From Komagataeibacter xylinus (GTDB lineage: Bacteria > Pseudomonadota > Alphaproteobacteria > Acetobacterales > Acetobacteraceae): a stretch of 64,000 nt of DNA. Where the stretch lies: positions 58,696 through 122,695 of the forward strand of contig NZ_QQBI01000009.1 in assembly GCF_004302915.1 (NCBI RefSeq), given 5' to 3'. Made by a program: the position numbers and the translations under genes. The notes under the pieces were generated by a model, which saw nothing but the letters and a program-made list of their open reading frames with translations, was not told the DNA's origin and made no database searches. Below, one piece after another: positions 55,594 to 63,619 of this stretch. Every line of letters starts with the position of its first letter. Position 1 is the first letter of the stretch.

Positions 55594-56703
55594 TCAGACA
55601 TGTGTGTCGGGATATGCTTCGGGTGTAAGGATGCGCTGCACGATCTCGGGCCAGCCATGGGCCTCGAGTTCGATCACATCCGATGAACGCAGGGCATCGG
55701 CAATGGCCTGGCCTATCGAATGCGCATCGCCCGGTCGGTAGCCATACCGGCCGGGCGTGTCATTGAGCGCGAAATCGGGGCAGACGGCGGGAATGCCGAA
55801 CAGCGCGAACTGCCGCAGCTTGAGTGATGTATCGAGCAGGTAGCGCGGCGTGTTGGCATCACGGTAAGGCGCTACGCCAAAATCTGCGTGCTGGAGGTAG
55901 GACAGCGTACGCTCGAACGCCATCTCGGGGTGGATAATGATGTTGGGCGCATCCAGCCCTTCTGTCGCGCGCCCCGCGCCGATGATGTGAAAATCGATAT
56001 CGGGCCGCAGCCGGGCCGCGATCTGGAAAAAGGTTTTGTCGAACAGCATCGAGCCGATCGAAACACAGCTTGTGCGGCCGGGCGTATAGGGATCGGGATA
56101 GGTTCTGTCGGCAATGCTGCGGTCGATGCCATGCGGCGCGAACACGGCCGAACGCGCATGGGGCAGGCGCTCGAGCAGATAGCGCGAGGGCATGCGCACG
56201 GTGTCGATCATATCGAAATTACGCACGAAATCATTCTTGATGGTATCCGCACAGCCCACGACCTCAAGGTCATCGGACATCAGGTAGATAATGCGCGCGC
56301 CCGGATTAAGTTTCCTGACATCGCGAATAAATATTGGCGCCATGCCCGATTCAATAAAAACCGTATCGGCGCGGCGTATCCACCGGCGCGCAATGGCGGG
56401 CAACATCTGCCGGTAAAGCCAGAACAGGCCACGCTCAAGGGGCGCAAGTGCCTTTTTGCGCATGTTGAAGGGGTGCCACTTCATGCGCCACAGGTAGCAT
56501 TCCACGCCATCGACCGTTTCCACCCTGTTGGCGCGGGGGACGAGGTTGGCGCGCGTGTCGCCACGCCGCAGCGACAGGTCGCTCAACCCGATGGACAGGA
56601 AGGCCGTTGGCCCGCGACGCGCCATTTCCGCTGCGATAAAATGAATACTTGCCTTGCGCAGACTACGAAAATCATGAACGGAAATGAACAGCGACCGTGT
56701 CAT
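55594..56703 (-). CDS. GumK-like glucuronosyltransferase (GT70)
   Basis: 369 aa from the ATG at 56703 with AGGAG about a dozen bases upstream; the longer frame to 56850 is not used. N-terminal SLFISVHDFRSLRKASIHFI and AEMARRGPTAFLSIGLSDLS match the GumK family; GT-B C-terminal half with SIGSMLFDKTFFQIAARLRP and RYLLDTSLKLRQFALFGIPA. GumK adds beta-glucuronate from UDP-GlcA to the mannose of the lipid-linked trisaccharide at the inner membrane. First gene of its operon, divergent from the acyltransferase. Confidence 0.9.
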   Translation of the reverse strand: MTRSLFISVHDFRSLRKASIHFIAAEMARRGPTAFLSIGLSDLSLRRGDTRANLVPRANRVETVDGVECYLWRMKWHPFNMRKKALAPLERGLFWLYRQMLPAIARRWIRRADTVFIESGMAPIFIRDVRKLNPGARIIYLMSDDLEVVGCADTIKNDFVRNFDMIDTVRMPSRYLLERLPHARSAVFAPHGIDRSIADRTYPDPYTPGRTSCVSIGSMLFDKTFFQIAARLRPDIDFHIIGAGRATEGLDAPNIIIHPEMAFERTLSYLQHADFGVAPYRDANTPRYLLDTSLKLRQFALFGIPAVCPDFALNDTPGRYGYRPGDAHSIGQAIADALRSSDVIELEAHGWPEIVQRILTPEAYPDTHV

Positions 56704-57023
56704 GGAAGAATGTACTCCTGCCTTGCAACCATTTTTCAATGCTCCTGCACGCGCAACGACAGGCAGATCCGCCGGTTCATTGTGGCTGCGTGAACATATG
56801 CGAGAGCACCAGCGGCCCTTTTCACGCAGGCGCCAAATCCACCTGCACATTGCGGCAGGATCATGACATGATCGTGCCTTGAAAAAGGCGTCCGGACAAA
56901 GAATTGTGTAGGGATATTTCCCGTGTTTTCTACATTTATATTCTGATACGCTGTGCCCGCCATAGCAGAATCACTGTATTGCCTTGATCACACCATGCCG
57001 CTCATGCACCGGGGGAACCGACA
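56704..57023. other. Divergent promoter region, GumK-like gene and acyltransferase
   Basis: About 320 bp. It is AT-rich around 56900-56960 (GTTTTCTACATTTATATTCTGATACG) and presumably contains promoters for both directions. No confident boxes or binding sites. Confidence 0.45.
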
Positions 57024-58199
57024 ATGTCGTCTGTGACAGAAACTTCGGGAACGGAACGACATTACCTGCACCAGCTCACCTCCCTGCGCGGCGTCGCCTG
57101 CCTTGTGGTGCTGTTTGGCCATGCCATACAGGTTTTCCGTTACCACAGCCCGCAGCGCACGCCCGTGCAGGGTGGCGTGCATGACCTCATCACCTACGCC
57201 TTCAATGCGGAGGCGGCGGTGGTGCTGTTTTTCGTGCTCAGCGGGTGCGTGCTCTCGCTGTCATTGCGCAAATACGCGCACATGACGCCGCGCATCGTGG
57301 GCAGCTTCTACATCAAGCGCATTTTCCGCATCTATCCGCTGCTGTGGTTTTCCATCGGGCTTGCCGTGCTGAGCATGGTGGTGGCCCGCGGGCTGGTACC
57401 TGATGGCGTGTTCGTGGGCTGGCTGTCGCGCAACCTGCACACGCCGGTCTCGATGCGCAACACCATCGCCTCGCTTGCAGGCGTGTTCACCCGCTATAAC
57501 GGCCCGATGTGGTCGCTGCGGGTCGAACTCATGTACTCGGTCGTGTTTCCGCTCCTGTTCGTGCTGATGCGCGGGCGCACGGCGCGGGTGGTGACGCTGC
57601 TGGCGCTGGCCGCCATCGCAGCACTGCCGGTGCCGCACGAGGTCGGCACGGTGTTTGCCCTGTCGTTTGGCCTTGGCGCGCTGATCCCGCTGCTGCCGGG
57701 CACGCTGGGCCGGTACCACGGATGGTATGCGCTGGCAGCCCTGGTGGTGCTGCTCTATGACCGTTACGCGCTGGCAGGGCTGCACCTGCCAGAGCGCATT
57801 GCCGACATGATCGAGACCCTGGCCGCCTTTGTCGTGATCCGCGACCTGTATGCCTCGGGGCGGCAGTACCGCATCCTGCTCAGCAAACCGGTCATCGTAG
57901 TGGGGGAACTGTCCTATGGCATCTACCTCATGCACCTGCCCATCATGCTGATCGTGTTTACGATCGCGGGCCACCGCATGGGCACGGCCACGCTGCTGGC
58001 CCACCCGTCGCTAACCCAGTTTACGCTTGGTGTCGTGACCGCCGTGCTGACCACGGCACTGGCCGGGCTGACCTATCGCGTGCTTGAACTGCCGCTGCAC
58101 AATATCGGGCGCAGGCTGGGCCGCGCCGTGCTTGATGCTGCGCCCACCCGCCCCCTCCCCTCCACGCAGGATGCGGATACCCATGCCTCACGGATCTGA
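57024..58199 (+). CDS. Acyltransferase 3 family protein (second exopolysaccharide O-acetyltransferase)
   Basis: 391 aa, about ten membrane helices. N-terminal YLHQLTSLRGVACLVVLFGH with the Arg and His of the family, then AAVVLFFVLSGCVLSLSLRK and IKRIFRIYPLLWFSIGL. It is distinct from the protein encoded at 38047-39198, so the locus has two acetyltransferases. It heads a plus-strand run: acyltransferase, polymerase, GH5, rmlC, rmlD. Its last codons overlap the polymerase start. Confidence 0.9.
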   Translation: MSSVTETSGTERHYLHQLTSLRGVACLVVLFGHAIQVFRYHSPQRTPVQGGVHDLITYAFNAEAAVVLFFVLSGCVLSLSLRKYAHMTPRIVGSFYIKRIFRIYPLLWFSIGLAVLSMVVARGLVPDGVFVGWLSRNLHTPVSMRNTIASLAGVFTRYNGPMWSLRVELMYSVVFPLLFVLMRGRTARVVTLLALAAIAALPVPHEVGTVFALSFGLGALIPLLPGTLGRYHGWYALAALVVLLYDRYALAGLHLPERIADMIETLAAFVVIRDLYASGRQYRILLSKPVIVVGELSYGIYLMHLPIMLIVFTIAGHRMGTATLLAHPSLTQFTLGVVTAVLTTALAGLTYRVLELPLHNIGRRLGRAVLDAAPTRPLPSTQDADTHASRI

Positions 58200-59541
58200 T
58201 ACCATCTCCTTCCTGCCTGCCAGCGCGCCTGCTTTCCGGGCGGCGCCCCGCGTCAGCACCCGCGCGCCCGCCCTGTCGCGGGCCGATGGCATATCGTGGC
58301 TGGTGGTGGCGGGGGCGGTGTTCAACCTGGCGCTGTGCTTCATCAACACCCGGCATGTCGTCACCGTGCATAATTCGGAAATCGTGCTGTGCGAGCTGTT
58401 CATCATTTTTCTTGCCTTCCTTGAAGTGCGCAACACCATCTCGCCTGCCGTCGTGCGCATAACCGGGGTGATGGTGTGTTTCGAGGTTGGCGCGAAGCTC
58501 ATCAATCCTGGCCTGGACATGAAGATCCTGCATGACCTGGCCATTGCCTATGTCTTCTACCAGCTTGGCACGCGCTCCACCCTGCGTTCGGGCGAGCGGA
58601 CGATCTGGGTGATGATGGCGATCATCCTGGTCATCGGTTTTTTTGAGCTGATGTTCACCAACCTGTTCGGCATGGTGTTCGATGTCTGGACCTATTACGT
58701 GAACAAGGGCGTCATCGCCAGCACCACGGTCAATTACAGCAACACCAACCTCTTCATCAGCGGCAATCGCGGGGCTGCGGCGTCGCGCACGTTCTTCCAG
58801 TCCATCTTCGGCTCGCACCGCGTATCCTCCATCTTCCTCGAGCCGGATTCACTGGGCAATTTCTCGGCCATCGGGTTTGCGTGGTGCCTGAGCACCCATC
58901 TCGGCTCGCGGCTGCGCCATGCGTGCCTGTTCTTCCTCTCCGCCCTTTGCTTCGTGCTGGCGGATTCCCGCTTTGCCTCGGGCTGCACGGTGGCGATGGT
59001 GCTGTTGCGGCTGACCCCGCTTTACCGCTCGCGCTTCGTGGTGTTCGCCATGCCGGTGGCGGTGATGCTGGGCCTGATGATCCAGGGCGCCAACCACGAG
59101 ATGCCGGGCATCCTGCCCTCCATCATTGGTGATAACTTCTCGGGCCGCCTGCTGTTTTCAGGCCGGCTGCTTGACTACTGGAACCTGCCGCAATGGTTCG
59201 CGCTGGCCCCCTCGCAGGTCTATACGGCTGATACGGGCTATGCCTACATCATCAACAACCTTGGCCTGCCGCTGACCCTGTTCCTGCTGGCGCTGTTCAC
59301 CATGCATCCCGCCCGCACCGAATCCGCCGTGTCGATGAAGGCGATGATCTCGCTTTATTTCTCGACCTCGCTGTGCATCGGGGCCTCGGTTTTCACCATC
59401 AAGACGGCAGCGCTGCTGTGGTTCCTGTACGGCACGACCAACAGTGTAGCGCCCGTGGCGGATACCGTGCGCCAGGTGCCCGAGCGCCTGAAATCCTTTC
59501 GCTTCAACCGCTTCTCCCCTTCAGCGGAGCATGTGACATGA
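58183..59541 (+). CDS. Wzy/GumE-like polysaccharide polymerase
   Basis: 452 aa from the ATG at 58183, overlapping the acyltransferase stop by 17 bp. About ten to twelve hydrophobic segments and a larger loop around SSIFLEPDSLGNFSAIGFAW and YTADTGYAYIINNLGLPLTL, typical of Wzy-like O-unit polymerases. It would join flipped heptasaccharide units in the periplasm. No other polymerase candidate exists in the locus. The stop overlaps the GH5 start (ATGA). Confidence 0.85.
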   Translation: MPHGSDTISFLPASAPAFRAAPRVSTRAPALSRADGISWLVVAGAVFNLALCFINTRHVVTVHNSEIVLCELFIIFLAFLEVRNTISPAVVRITGVMVCFEVGAKLINPGLDMKILHDLAIAYVFYQLGTRSTLRSGERTIWVMMAIILVIGFFELMFTNLFGMVFDVWTYYVNKGVIASTTVNYSNTNLFISGNRGAAASRTFFQSIFGSHRVSSIFLEPDSLGNFSAIGFAWCLSTHLGSRLRHACLFFLSALCFVLADSRFASGCTVAMVLLRLTPLYRSRFVVFAMPVAVMLGLMIQGANHEMPGILPSIIGDNFSGRLLFSGRLLDYWNLPQWFALAPSQVYTADTGYAYIINNLGLPLTLFLLALFTMHPARTESAVSMKAMISLYFSTSLCIGASVFTIKTAALLWFLYGTTNSVAPVADTVRQVPERLKSFRFNRFSPSAEHVT

Positions 59542-60566
59542 TCGCTTTCCCCTCTTCCCTGCGCTGGCCTGCATGGGCCATGGGCTGCATCGCGGGGGCC
59601 GGGCTGGCACTGGCCGCCCCCACCATGGCTGCTGCCCAGACCTATCGGGGCGTGAACCTTGCGGGGGCGGCCTATTCCTCCAATAAGCTGCCGGGGCGCT
59701 ACGGGTATGACTATCTCTACCCCAAACCGGCGGAGGTGGATTACTTCACGCAGGCCGGCATGAACACCTTCCGCCTGTCAGTGCTGTGGGAGCGGCTGCA
59801 ACCCACGCTGAGCGGCCCGCTTGATGAAAAGGAACTCCAGCGCGTCAGCCAGTTCATTGCCTATGCGCAGGCCCACAATGCCTCAACCGTGCTCGACATC
59901 CACAATTACGGGCGCTACCGGGGGCAGGAAGTAGGCTCACCCGAGGTACCAGACGCTGCCTTCGCCGATCTGTGGGCGCGGCTGGCACAGGCTTTTGGCA
60001 ACAACACGCATGTGCTCTTCGGCCTGATGAACGAGCCGCAGCAACATGACGCCAATGCCTGGAAAGATGCCGTGCAGGCCGCGATTGACGCCATACGCAA
60101 GGCAGGCGGCCACAACCTGATCCTGGTGCCCGGCATTGGCTGGGATGGCGCGCACAGCTTTGCCAAGCTCAACGGCCCGGCCCTGAGCCAGCTCCATGAC
60201 CCCGATAACAAGCTGCTTTATGAAGTGCACGAGTATTTCGATACCGATGCCTCCGGCACGAAGCCCGACTGCATCGCCCCTGACAGGGCGGTTGAGCGCC
60301 TGCGCGGATTTACCGACTGGCTGCACGCCAACCATGCCCGCGGCTTTCTGGGTGAGTTCGGGGTCAGCCGCCAGCCCGAATGCGTGAAGCTGCTCGAGCC
60401 TGTCCTGTCGCACCTGCGCGACAACGCCGATGTATGGGCCGGATGGACCTACTGGGCGGCCGGTCCGCTGTGGGGAAACTATATGTTTACCCTTGAGCCC
60501 GACCATGGTGCCGACCGCCCGCAGATGACAGCCATCAGGCCCTTTCTTGCGGGCGGCACGCACTGA
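59538..60566 (+). CDS. GH5 cellulase-like glycanase
   Basis: 342 aa with signal peptide (MIAFPSSLRWPAWAMGCIAG to about AAAQ, residue 34). GH5 fold: YRGVNLAGAAYSS, acid/base Glu166 in FGLMNEPQ, YEVHEYFDTDASG and nucleophile Glu273 in GFLGEFGVSRQPEC. It resembles endo-beta-1,4-glucanases. Acetan has a beta-1,4-glucan backbone, so this enzyme may trim or release the polymer in the periplasm. It is translationally coupled to the polymerase gene. Confidence 0.92.
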   Translation: MIAFPSSLRWPAWAMGCIAGAGLALAAPTMAAAQTYRGVNLAGAAYSSNKLPGRYGYDYLYPKPAEVDYFTQAGMNTFRLSVLWERLQPTLSGPLDEKELQRVSQFIAYAQAHNASTVLDIHNYGRYRGQEVGSPEVPDAAFADLWARLAQAFGNNTHVLFGLMNEPQQHDANAWKDAVQAAIDAIRKAGGHNLILVPGIGWDGAHSFAKLNGPALSQLHDPDNKLLYEVHEYFDTDASGTKPDCIAPDRAVERLRGFTDWLHANHARGFLGEFGVSRQPECVKLLEPVLSHLRDNADVWAGWTYWAAGPLWGNYMFTLEPDHGADRPQMTAIRPFLAGGTH

Positions 60567-60610
60567 GCATTTATTGCAACTGCCATAACCGGAATTTCAG
60601 GAGCCCTTTC

Positions 60611-61168
60611 ATGGATATAAAGACCTTCAACATCGCGGGCCTGATGCTGATCACCCCGCCGCGCTTTGGCGATGAGCGCGGCTATTTTTCCGAAACATTC
60701 AACGCTGCCCGCATGAAGGAAGCCGGCATTACCGATACTTTCGTGCAGGACAACCACAGCCTGTCGCGCCAGCGCGGCGTGGTGCGCGGGCTGCACTGCC
60801 AGCTGCCGCCACATGCGCAGGGCAAGCTGGTGCGCTGCACGCGCGGCAGCATATGGGATGTGGGGGTGGACATCCGCACCGGCTCGCCCACCTTTGGCCA
60901 GTGGGTAGGGGTGACCCTGTCGGAGGAAAATGGTTCACAGTTCTGGATTCCGCCCGGCTTCCTGCACGGATTCTGCACGCTGAGCGAAAATGCCGAAGTG
61001 CAGTACAAATGCACCAACCTGTGGAACCGTGAATGCGAGCGCTCCGTGCGGTGGGATGACCCGCTGCTCAACATTGAATGGCCAGTAGCCCCGGGTGCCG
61101 CCATCCTGTCTGCCAAGGATGCGGCGGCGGAAGCGTTCTCCAACGTCAATGACTGGTTTCAGGCCTGA
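60611..61168 (+). CDS. rfbC: dTDP-4-dehydrorhamnose 3,5-epimerase RmlC
   Basis: 185 aa cupin. Third step of dTDP-L-rhamnose synthesis. Seen: FGDERGYFSETFNAARM, QDNHSLSRQRGVVRGLHCQL with the catalytic His, FWIPPGFLHGFCTLSENAEV and the catalytic-region Tyr in VQYKCTNLW. It lies 44 bp after the GH5 stop, followed by rmlD. Confidence 0.96.
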   Translation: MDIKTFNIAGLMLITPPRFGDERGYFSETFNAARMKEAGITDTFVQDNHSLSRQRGVVRGLHCQLPPHAQGKLVRCTRGSIWDVGVDIRTGSPTFGQWVGVTLSEENGSQFWIPPGFLHGFCTLSENAEVQYKCTNLWNRECERSVRWDDPLLNIEWPVAPGAAILSAKDAAAEAFSNVNDWFQA

Positions 61169-61214
61169 ACGCCCTCGCCTGCCCTTCCCTCCCGCAAGAA
61201 GAAAAAAGCTCACG

Positions 61215-62102
61215 ATGCAGAATTCGATCCTGGTCACCGGTGGTAGCGGCCAGCTTGCCAGCGCCCTTGCCGCCCAAGGCACTGTAAAACGGGCAGGCCG
61301 CCCCGGCTTTGATTTTGAGCGGCCTGACACGATTGATGCCACCTTCCGCGCGGCGGCCCCCTCCCTTGTCGTCAACGCCGCCGCCTGGACCGCCGTTGAC
61401 GCTGCCGAGACCCACGAGGCGGAAGCCGAACGCGCCAACAATACCGGCCCCGCCCATCTGGCCGCCCTGTGCCAGGAACGGGGCATTCCCTTCATCCATA
61501 TCTCGACCGATTATGTTTTCAGCGGCGACAAGGGCAGCCCCTATCTCGAGACCGACCCGGTCGACCCGCGCTCGGTCTATGGCCGCACCAAGGCGGAAGG
61601 CGAGCAGGCGGTGCTCGCGGCCCACCCCGGCAGCATCATCCTGCGCACGGCCTGGGTCTATTCGCCCTATAACCGCAATTTCGTGCGCACCATGGTCAAT
61701 GCCGCCGCCCAGCGCCCGGTCTTGCGCGTAGTGAGCGACCAGATTGGCAACCCCACCAGCGCCGACCAGTTGGCTGATGTCATTTTCAGGATCATCGCCC
61801 GCATTGAGGAAACCGGCTGGAAAGATGAATACGCCGGTATTTTCCATGCTGTGGGCGAAGGGGCTGCAAGCTGGTATGAACTGGCCCGCACCGCCATCGC
61901 CGCTGCTGCAAGGCTGGGCAACCCGCTGCCCGAGATCGAGCCGATCACCACGGCGGACTGGCCAACACCGGCCCGCAGGCCGCCCGATGCCCGGCTGGAC
62001 TGCACGCGCCTCAGGCAGGTCTTTGGTTGCGCCCCCGGCCCGTGGGCGCCGGAGGTGGAGCGGGTCGTGGGCGAGATCATGAAGCAGGAACAACAGGGAT
62101 AA
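61215..62102 (+). CDS. rfbD: dTDP-4-dehydrorhamnose reductase RmlD
   Basis: 295 aa from the ATG at 61215 (the open frame begins earlier inside rfbC). Extended SDR: ILVTGGSGQLASALAA, NAAAWTAVDAAE, ISTDYVFSGDKGSPY and SVYGRTKAEGEQ (Tyr-x3-Lys). Last step to dTDP-L-rhamnose with NAD(P)H. Together with rfbA and rfbB at the far end the pathway is complete. It ends directly in repeat copy H. Confidence 0.96.
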   Translation: MQNSILVTGGSGQLASALAAQGTVKRAGRPGFDFERPDTIDATFRAAAPSLVVNAAAWTAVDAAETHEAEAERANNTGPAHLAALCQERGIPFIHISTDYVFSGDKGSPYLETDPVDPRSVYGRTKAEGEQAVLAAHPGSIILRTAWVYSPYNRNFVRTMVNAAAQRPVLRVVSDQIGNPTSADQLADVIFRIIARIEETGWKDEYAGIFHAVGEGAASWYELARTAIAAAARLGNPLPEIEPITTADWPTPARRPPDARLDCTRLRQVFGCAPGPWAPEVERVVGEIMKQEQQG

Positions 62103-62151
62103 AAGGTTTTGGGTGCCGCCTTTTTTCAAAAAGGTGGCAGCCGGAAACTTC
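62102..62151 (+). repeat. Dispersed hairpin repeat, copy H (left half)
   Basis: AAAAGGTTTTGGG, then TGCCGCCTTTTTT (62115-62127) pairing with AAAAAGGTGGCA (62129-62140) with one G-T pair, then GCCGGAAACTT. It abuts the rmlD stop, between convergent genes, and is the likely terminator of the plus-strand run. Confidence 0.75.
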
Positions 62152-62169
62152 TTATATATTCAGGAAATA

Positions 62170-63090
62170 CTACAGGCCCCCACGGGCTATATGCAGCCTC
62201 TGGGCCGCACGCGCCAACGCCGCACGGTAAAGCTGCCTGCGTGAGACCACACCGGGAAAGCGCCTGAGTTCGCGCCGCAAATGGCTACCGGGCATGAAAT
62301 AATGCCGCACGAAATGCGTCTGCCGCAGCAGGCTGGCGATATACCGCTTCTGGTCCAGAACCGGATGCAGGAACGTATGCCCGCCCGCAGGCAGCACAAG
62401 ATCGGCCTCAAGAATGGGCGGGAACCACGTATAACGCGAGACATCGCCATACCGGCCAAGCGGCACGAAATTAAATCCGGCCTTTTCTATTTCCGATGCC
62501 ACGAAGGCCTCGCCAAGCGGCCAGAATTTGATTTCCGTCCCCGGCGCCGACATGGCGCGCCGCCGCGCGGCAAGATGCACGAGCGCGCGGCTGGAAAAAA
62601 AGGAAATGCAGTTAAGCGAAGCCCGTAACTGCCCATCGGGGTAAACCCCGGTATGAAACGCCGTCCAGTACCATGACAGGTCAGCCACAATGGGGTGGGC
62701 CACGAAATCGGCGCCATCGGCAATCATGTCAGCGAGCAGGCGGTTGCCGTTGCCGCCAATGCAGGCATCATATTCAACAAACAGATAATAGGCGTAACCG
62801 GGAATGCAGGCCTGCACCTGATAATGGGTGTAATCGGCATTCCACCACAGCAGGCTGCCTTTTTCAAAACGGTTGGCAAACCCTGCTGCCACCATATCGG
62901 CGTTGCAGGTGCGCAATACGTTGGGGTACGGAATGTTTCCCGCAAATCCGTTTGTCTCATCAATGGAGATGAAAATATCCGTATCAGGAAAAGTGGCCTG
63001 CAGGCGCTGCAGCTGGCGCTGCACGAAACTGTCCCACGCATAGGTTTTCAGTACAATGGCGCATGTTCGTGCAGCATTCATGTCAGTCAC
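62170..63090 (-). CDS. Hypothetical protein, possible glycosyltransferase-like
   Basis: 306 aa from a GTG at 63090, or 303 aa from the ATG at 63081. I do not recognise a named family. TCAIVLKTYAWDSFVQRQLQ at the N-terminus and YYLFVEYDACIGGNGNRLLA in the middle resemble a GT-A-like fold with an acidic metal-binding segment, but no standard D-x-D is certain. Many Trp and Tyr (WWNADYTHYQV, LSWYWTAFHTGVYPDG). No signal peptide. It is convergent with rmlD and may modify a surface glycan. Confidence 0.65.
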   Translation of the reverse strand: MTDMNAARTCAIVLKTYAWDSFVQRQLQRLQATFPDTDIFISIDETNGFAGNIPYPNVLRTCNADMVAAGFANRFEKGSLLWWNADYTHYQVQACIPGYAYYLFVEYDACIGGNGNRLLADMIADGADFVAHPIVADLSWYWTAFHTGVYPDGQLRASLNCISFFSSRALVHLAARRRAMSAPGTEIKFWPLGEAFVASEIEKAGFNFVPLGRYGDVSRYTWFPPILEADLVLPAGGHTFLHPVLDQKRYIASLLRQTHFVRHYFMPGSHLRRELRRFPGVVSRRQLYRAALARAAQRLHIARGGL

Positions 63091-63411
63091 GTTCCCTGTT
63101 TCATTGGCATTATGACCTAAATTGACCGAAGGATATTTCGGTTTTCCCGTTTTTTATAAATATATCCTATAGAAGAAAACACGAGTCATTTTTTTTCGGT
63201 GAATGAATTTTTATTTTCTTTTTCATTTATCGTATACTTCAACCATACATACGATCACATAAACGTGTGGTAAACGATATGCCTATGGGCGCGTTAAAAA
63301 TGTACATGTTATGTGATTTTGCAGGCGCACTGGAGGCAGATGGCACCAGGGTGCGGCAATCAGAACAATGCTTGTACTACTCACCGAGTTAAGTGAATCG
63401 GAATGTGAAAA
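63091..63411. other. AT-rich region before the aminotransferase remnant
   Basis: About 320 bp, clearly richer in A+T than the rest (for example 63180-63235). It probably holds promoters for the 306-aa gene and for the rightward remnant. A 37-codon open frame at 63279-63392 (MPMGALKMYMLCDFAG at its start) has no recognisable similarity and is not called. Confidence 0.45.
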
Positions 63412-63606
63412 ATGACAGAAATGTCGCTCCCGGAAATATCGTTCATACGTTCCAATATTCCGAAGATCAGCCAGTTATCCGAGAGCGTCATCGCGATGGA
63501 AAACTCTGGCATCTATACCAATTACGGCCCGATCAACCAGAAGTTCGAAAAACGCCTGGTCGACGCGAATTTCTCACACTTGAGGAAATTTTGGGTTATT
63601 TTGTAG
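63412..63606 (+). pseudogene. Truncated DegT/DnrJ/EryC1-type sugar aminotransferase (N-terminal fragment)
   Basis: 64 codons ending in TAG. The first ~55 residues, SLPEISFIRSNIPKISQLSE and MENSGIYTNYGPINQKFEKR, look like the start of a PLP-dependent nucleotide-sugar aminotransferase (normally about 370-390 aa). After LVDANFSH the resemblance stops. IS1380-type DNA begins within tens of bases, so the gene was probably interrupted by insertion. Such enzymes aminate dTDP-3- or 4-keto-6-deoxysugars, for which RmlA/RmlB make the precursor. Confidence 0.6.
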
Positions 63607-63619
63607 AATTCAGTCATCC

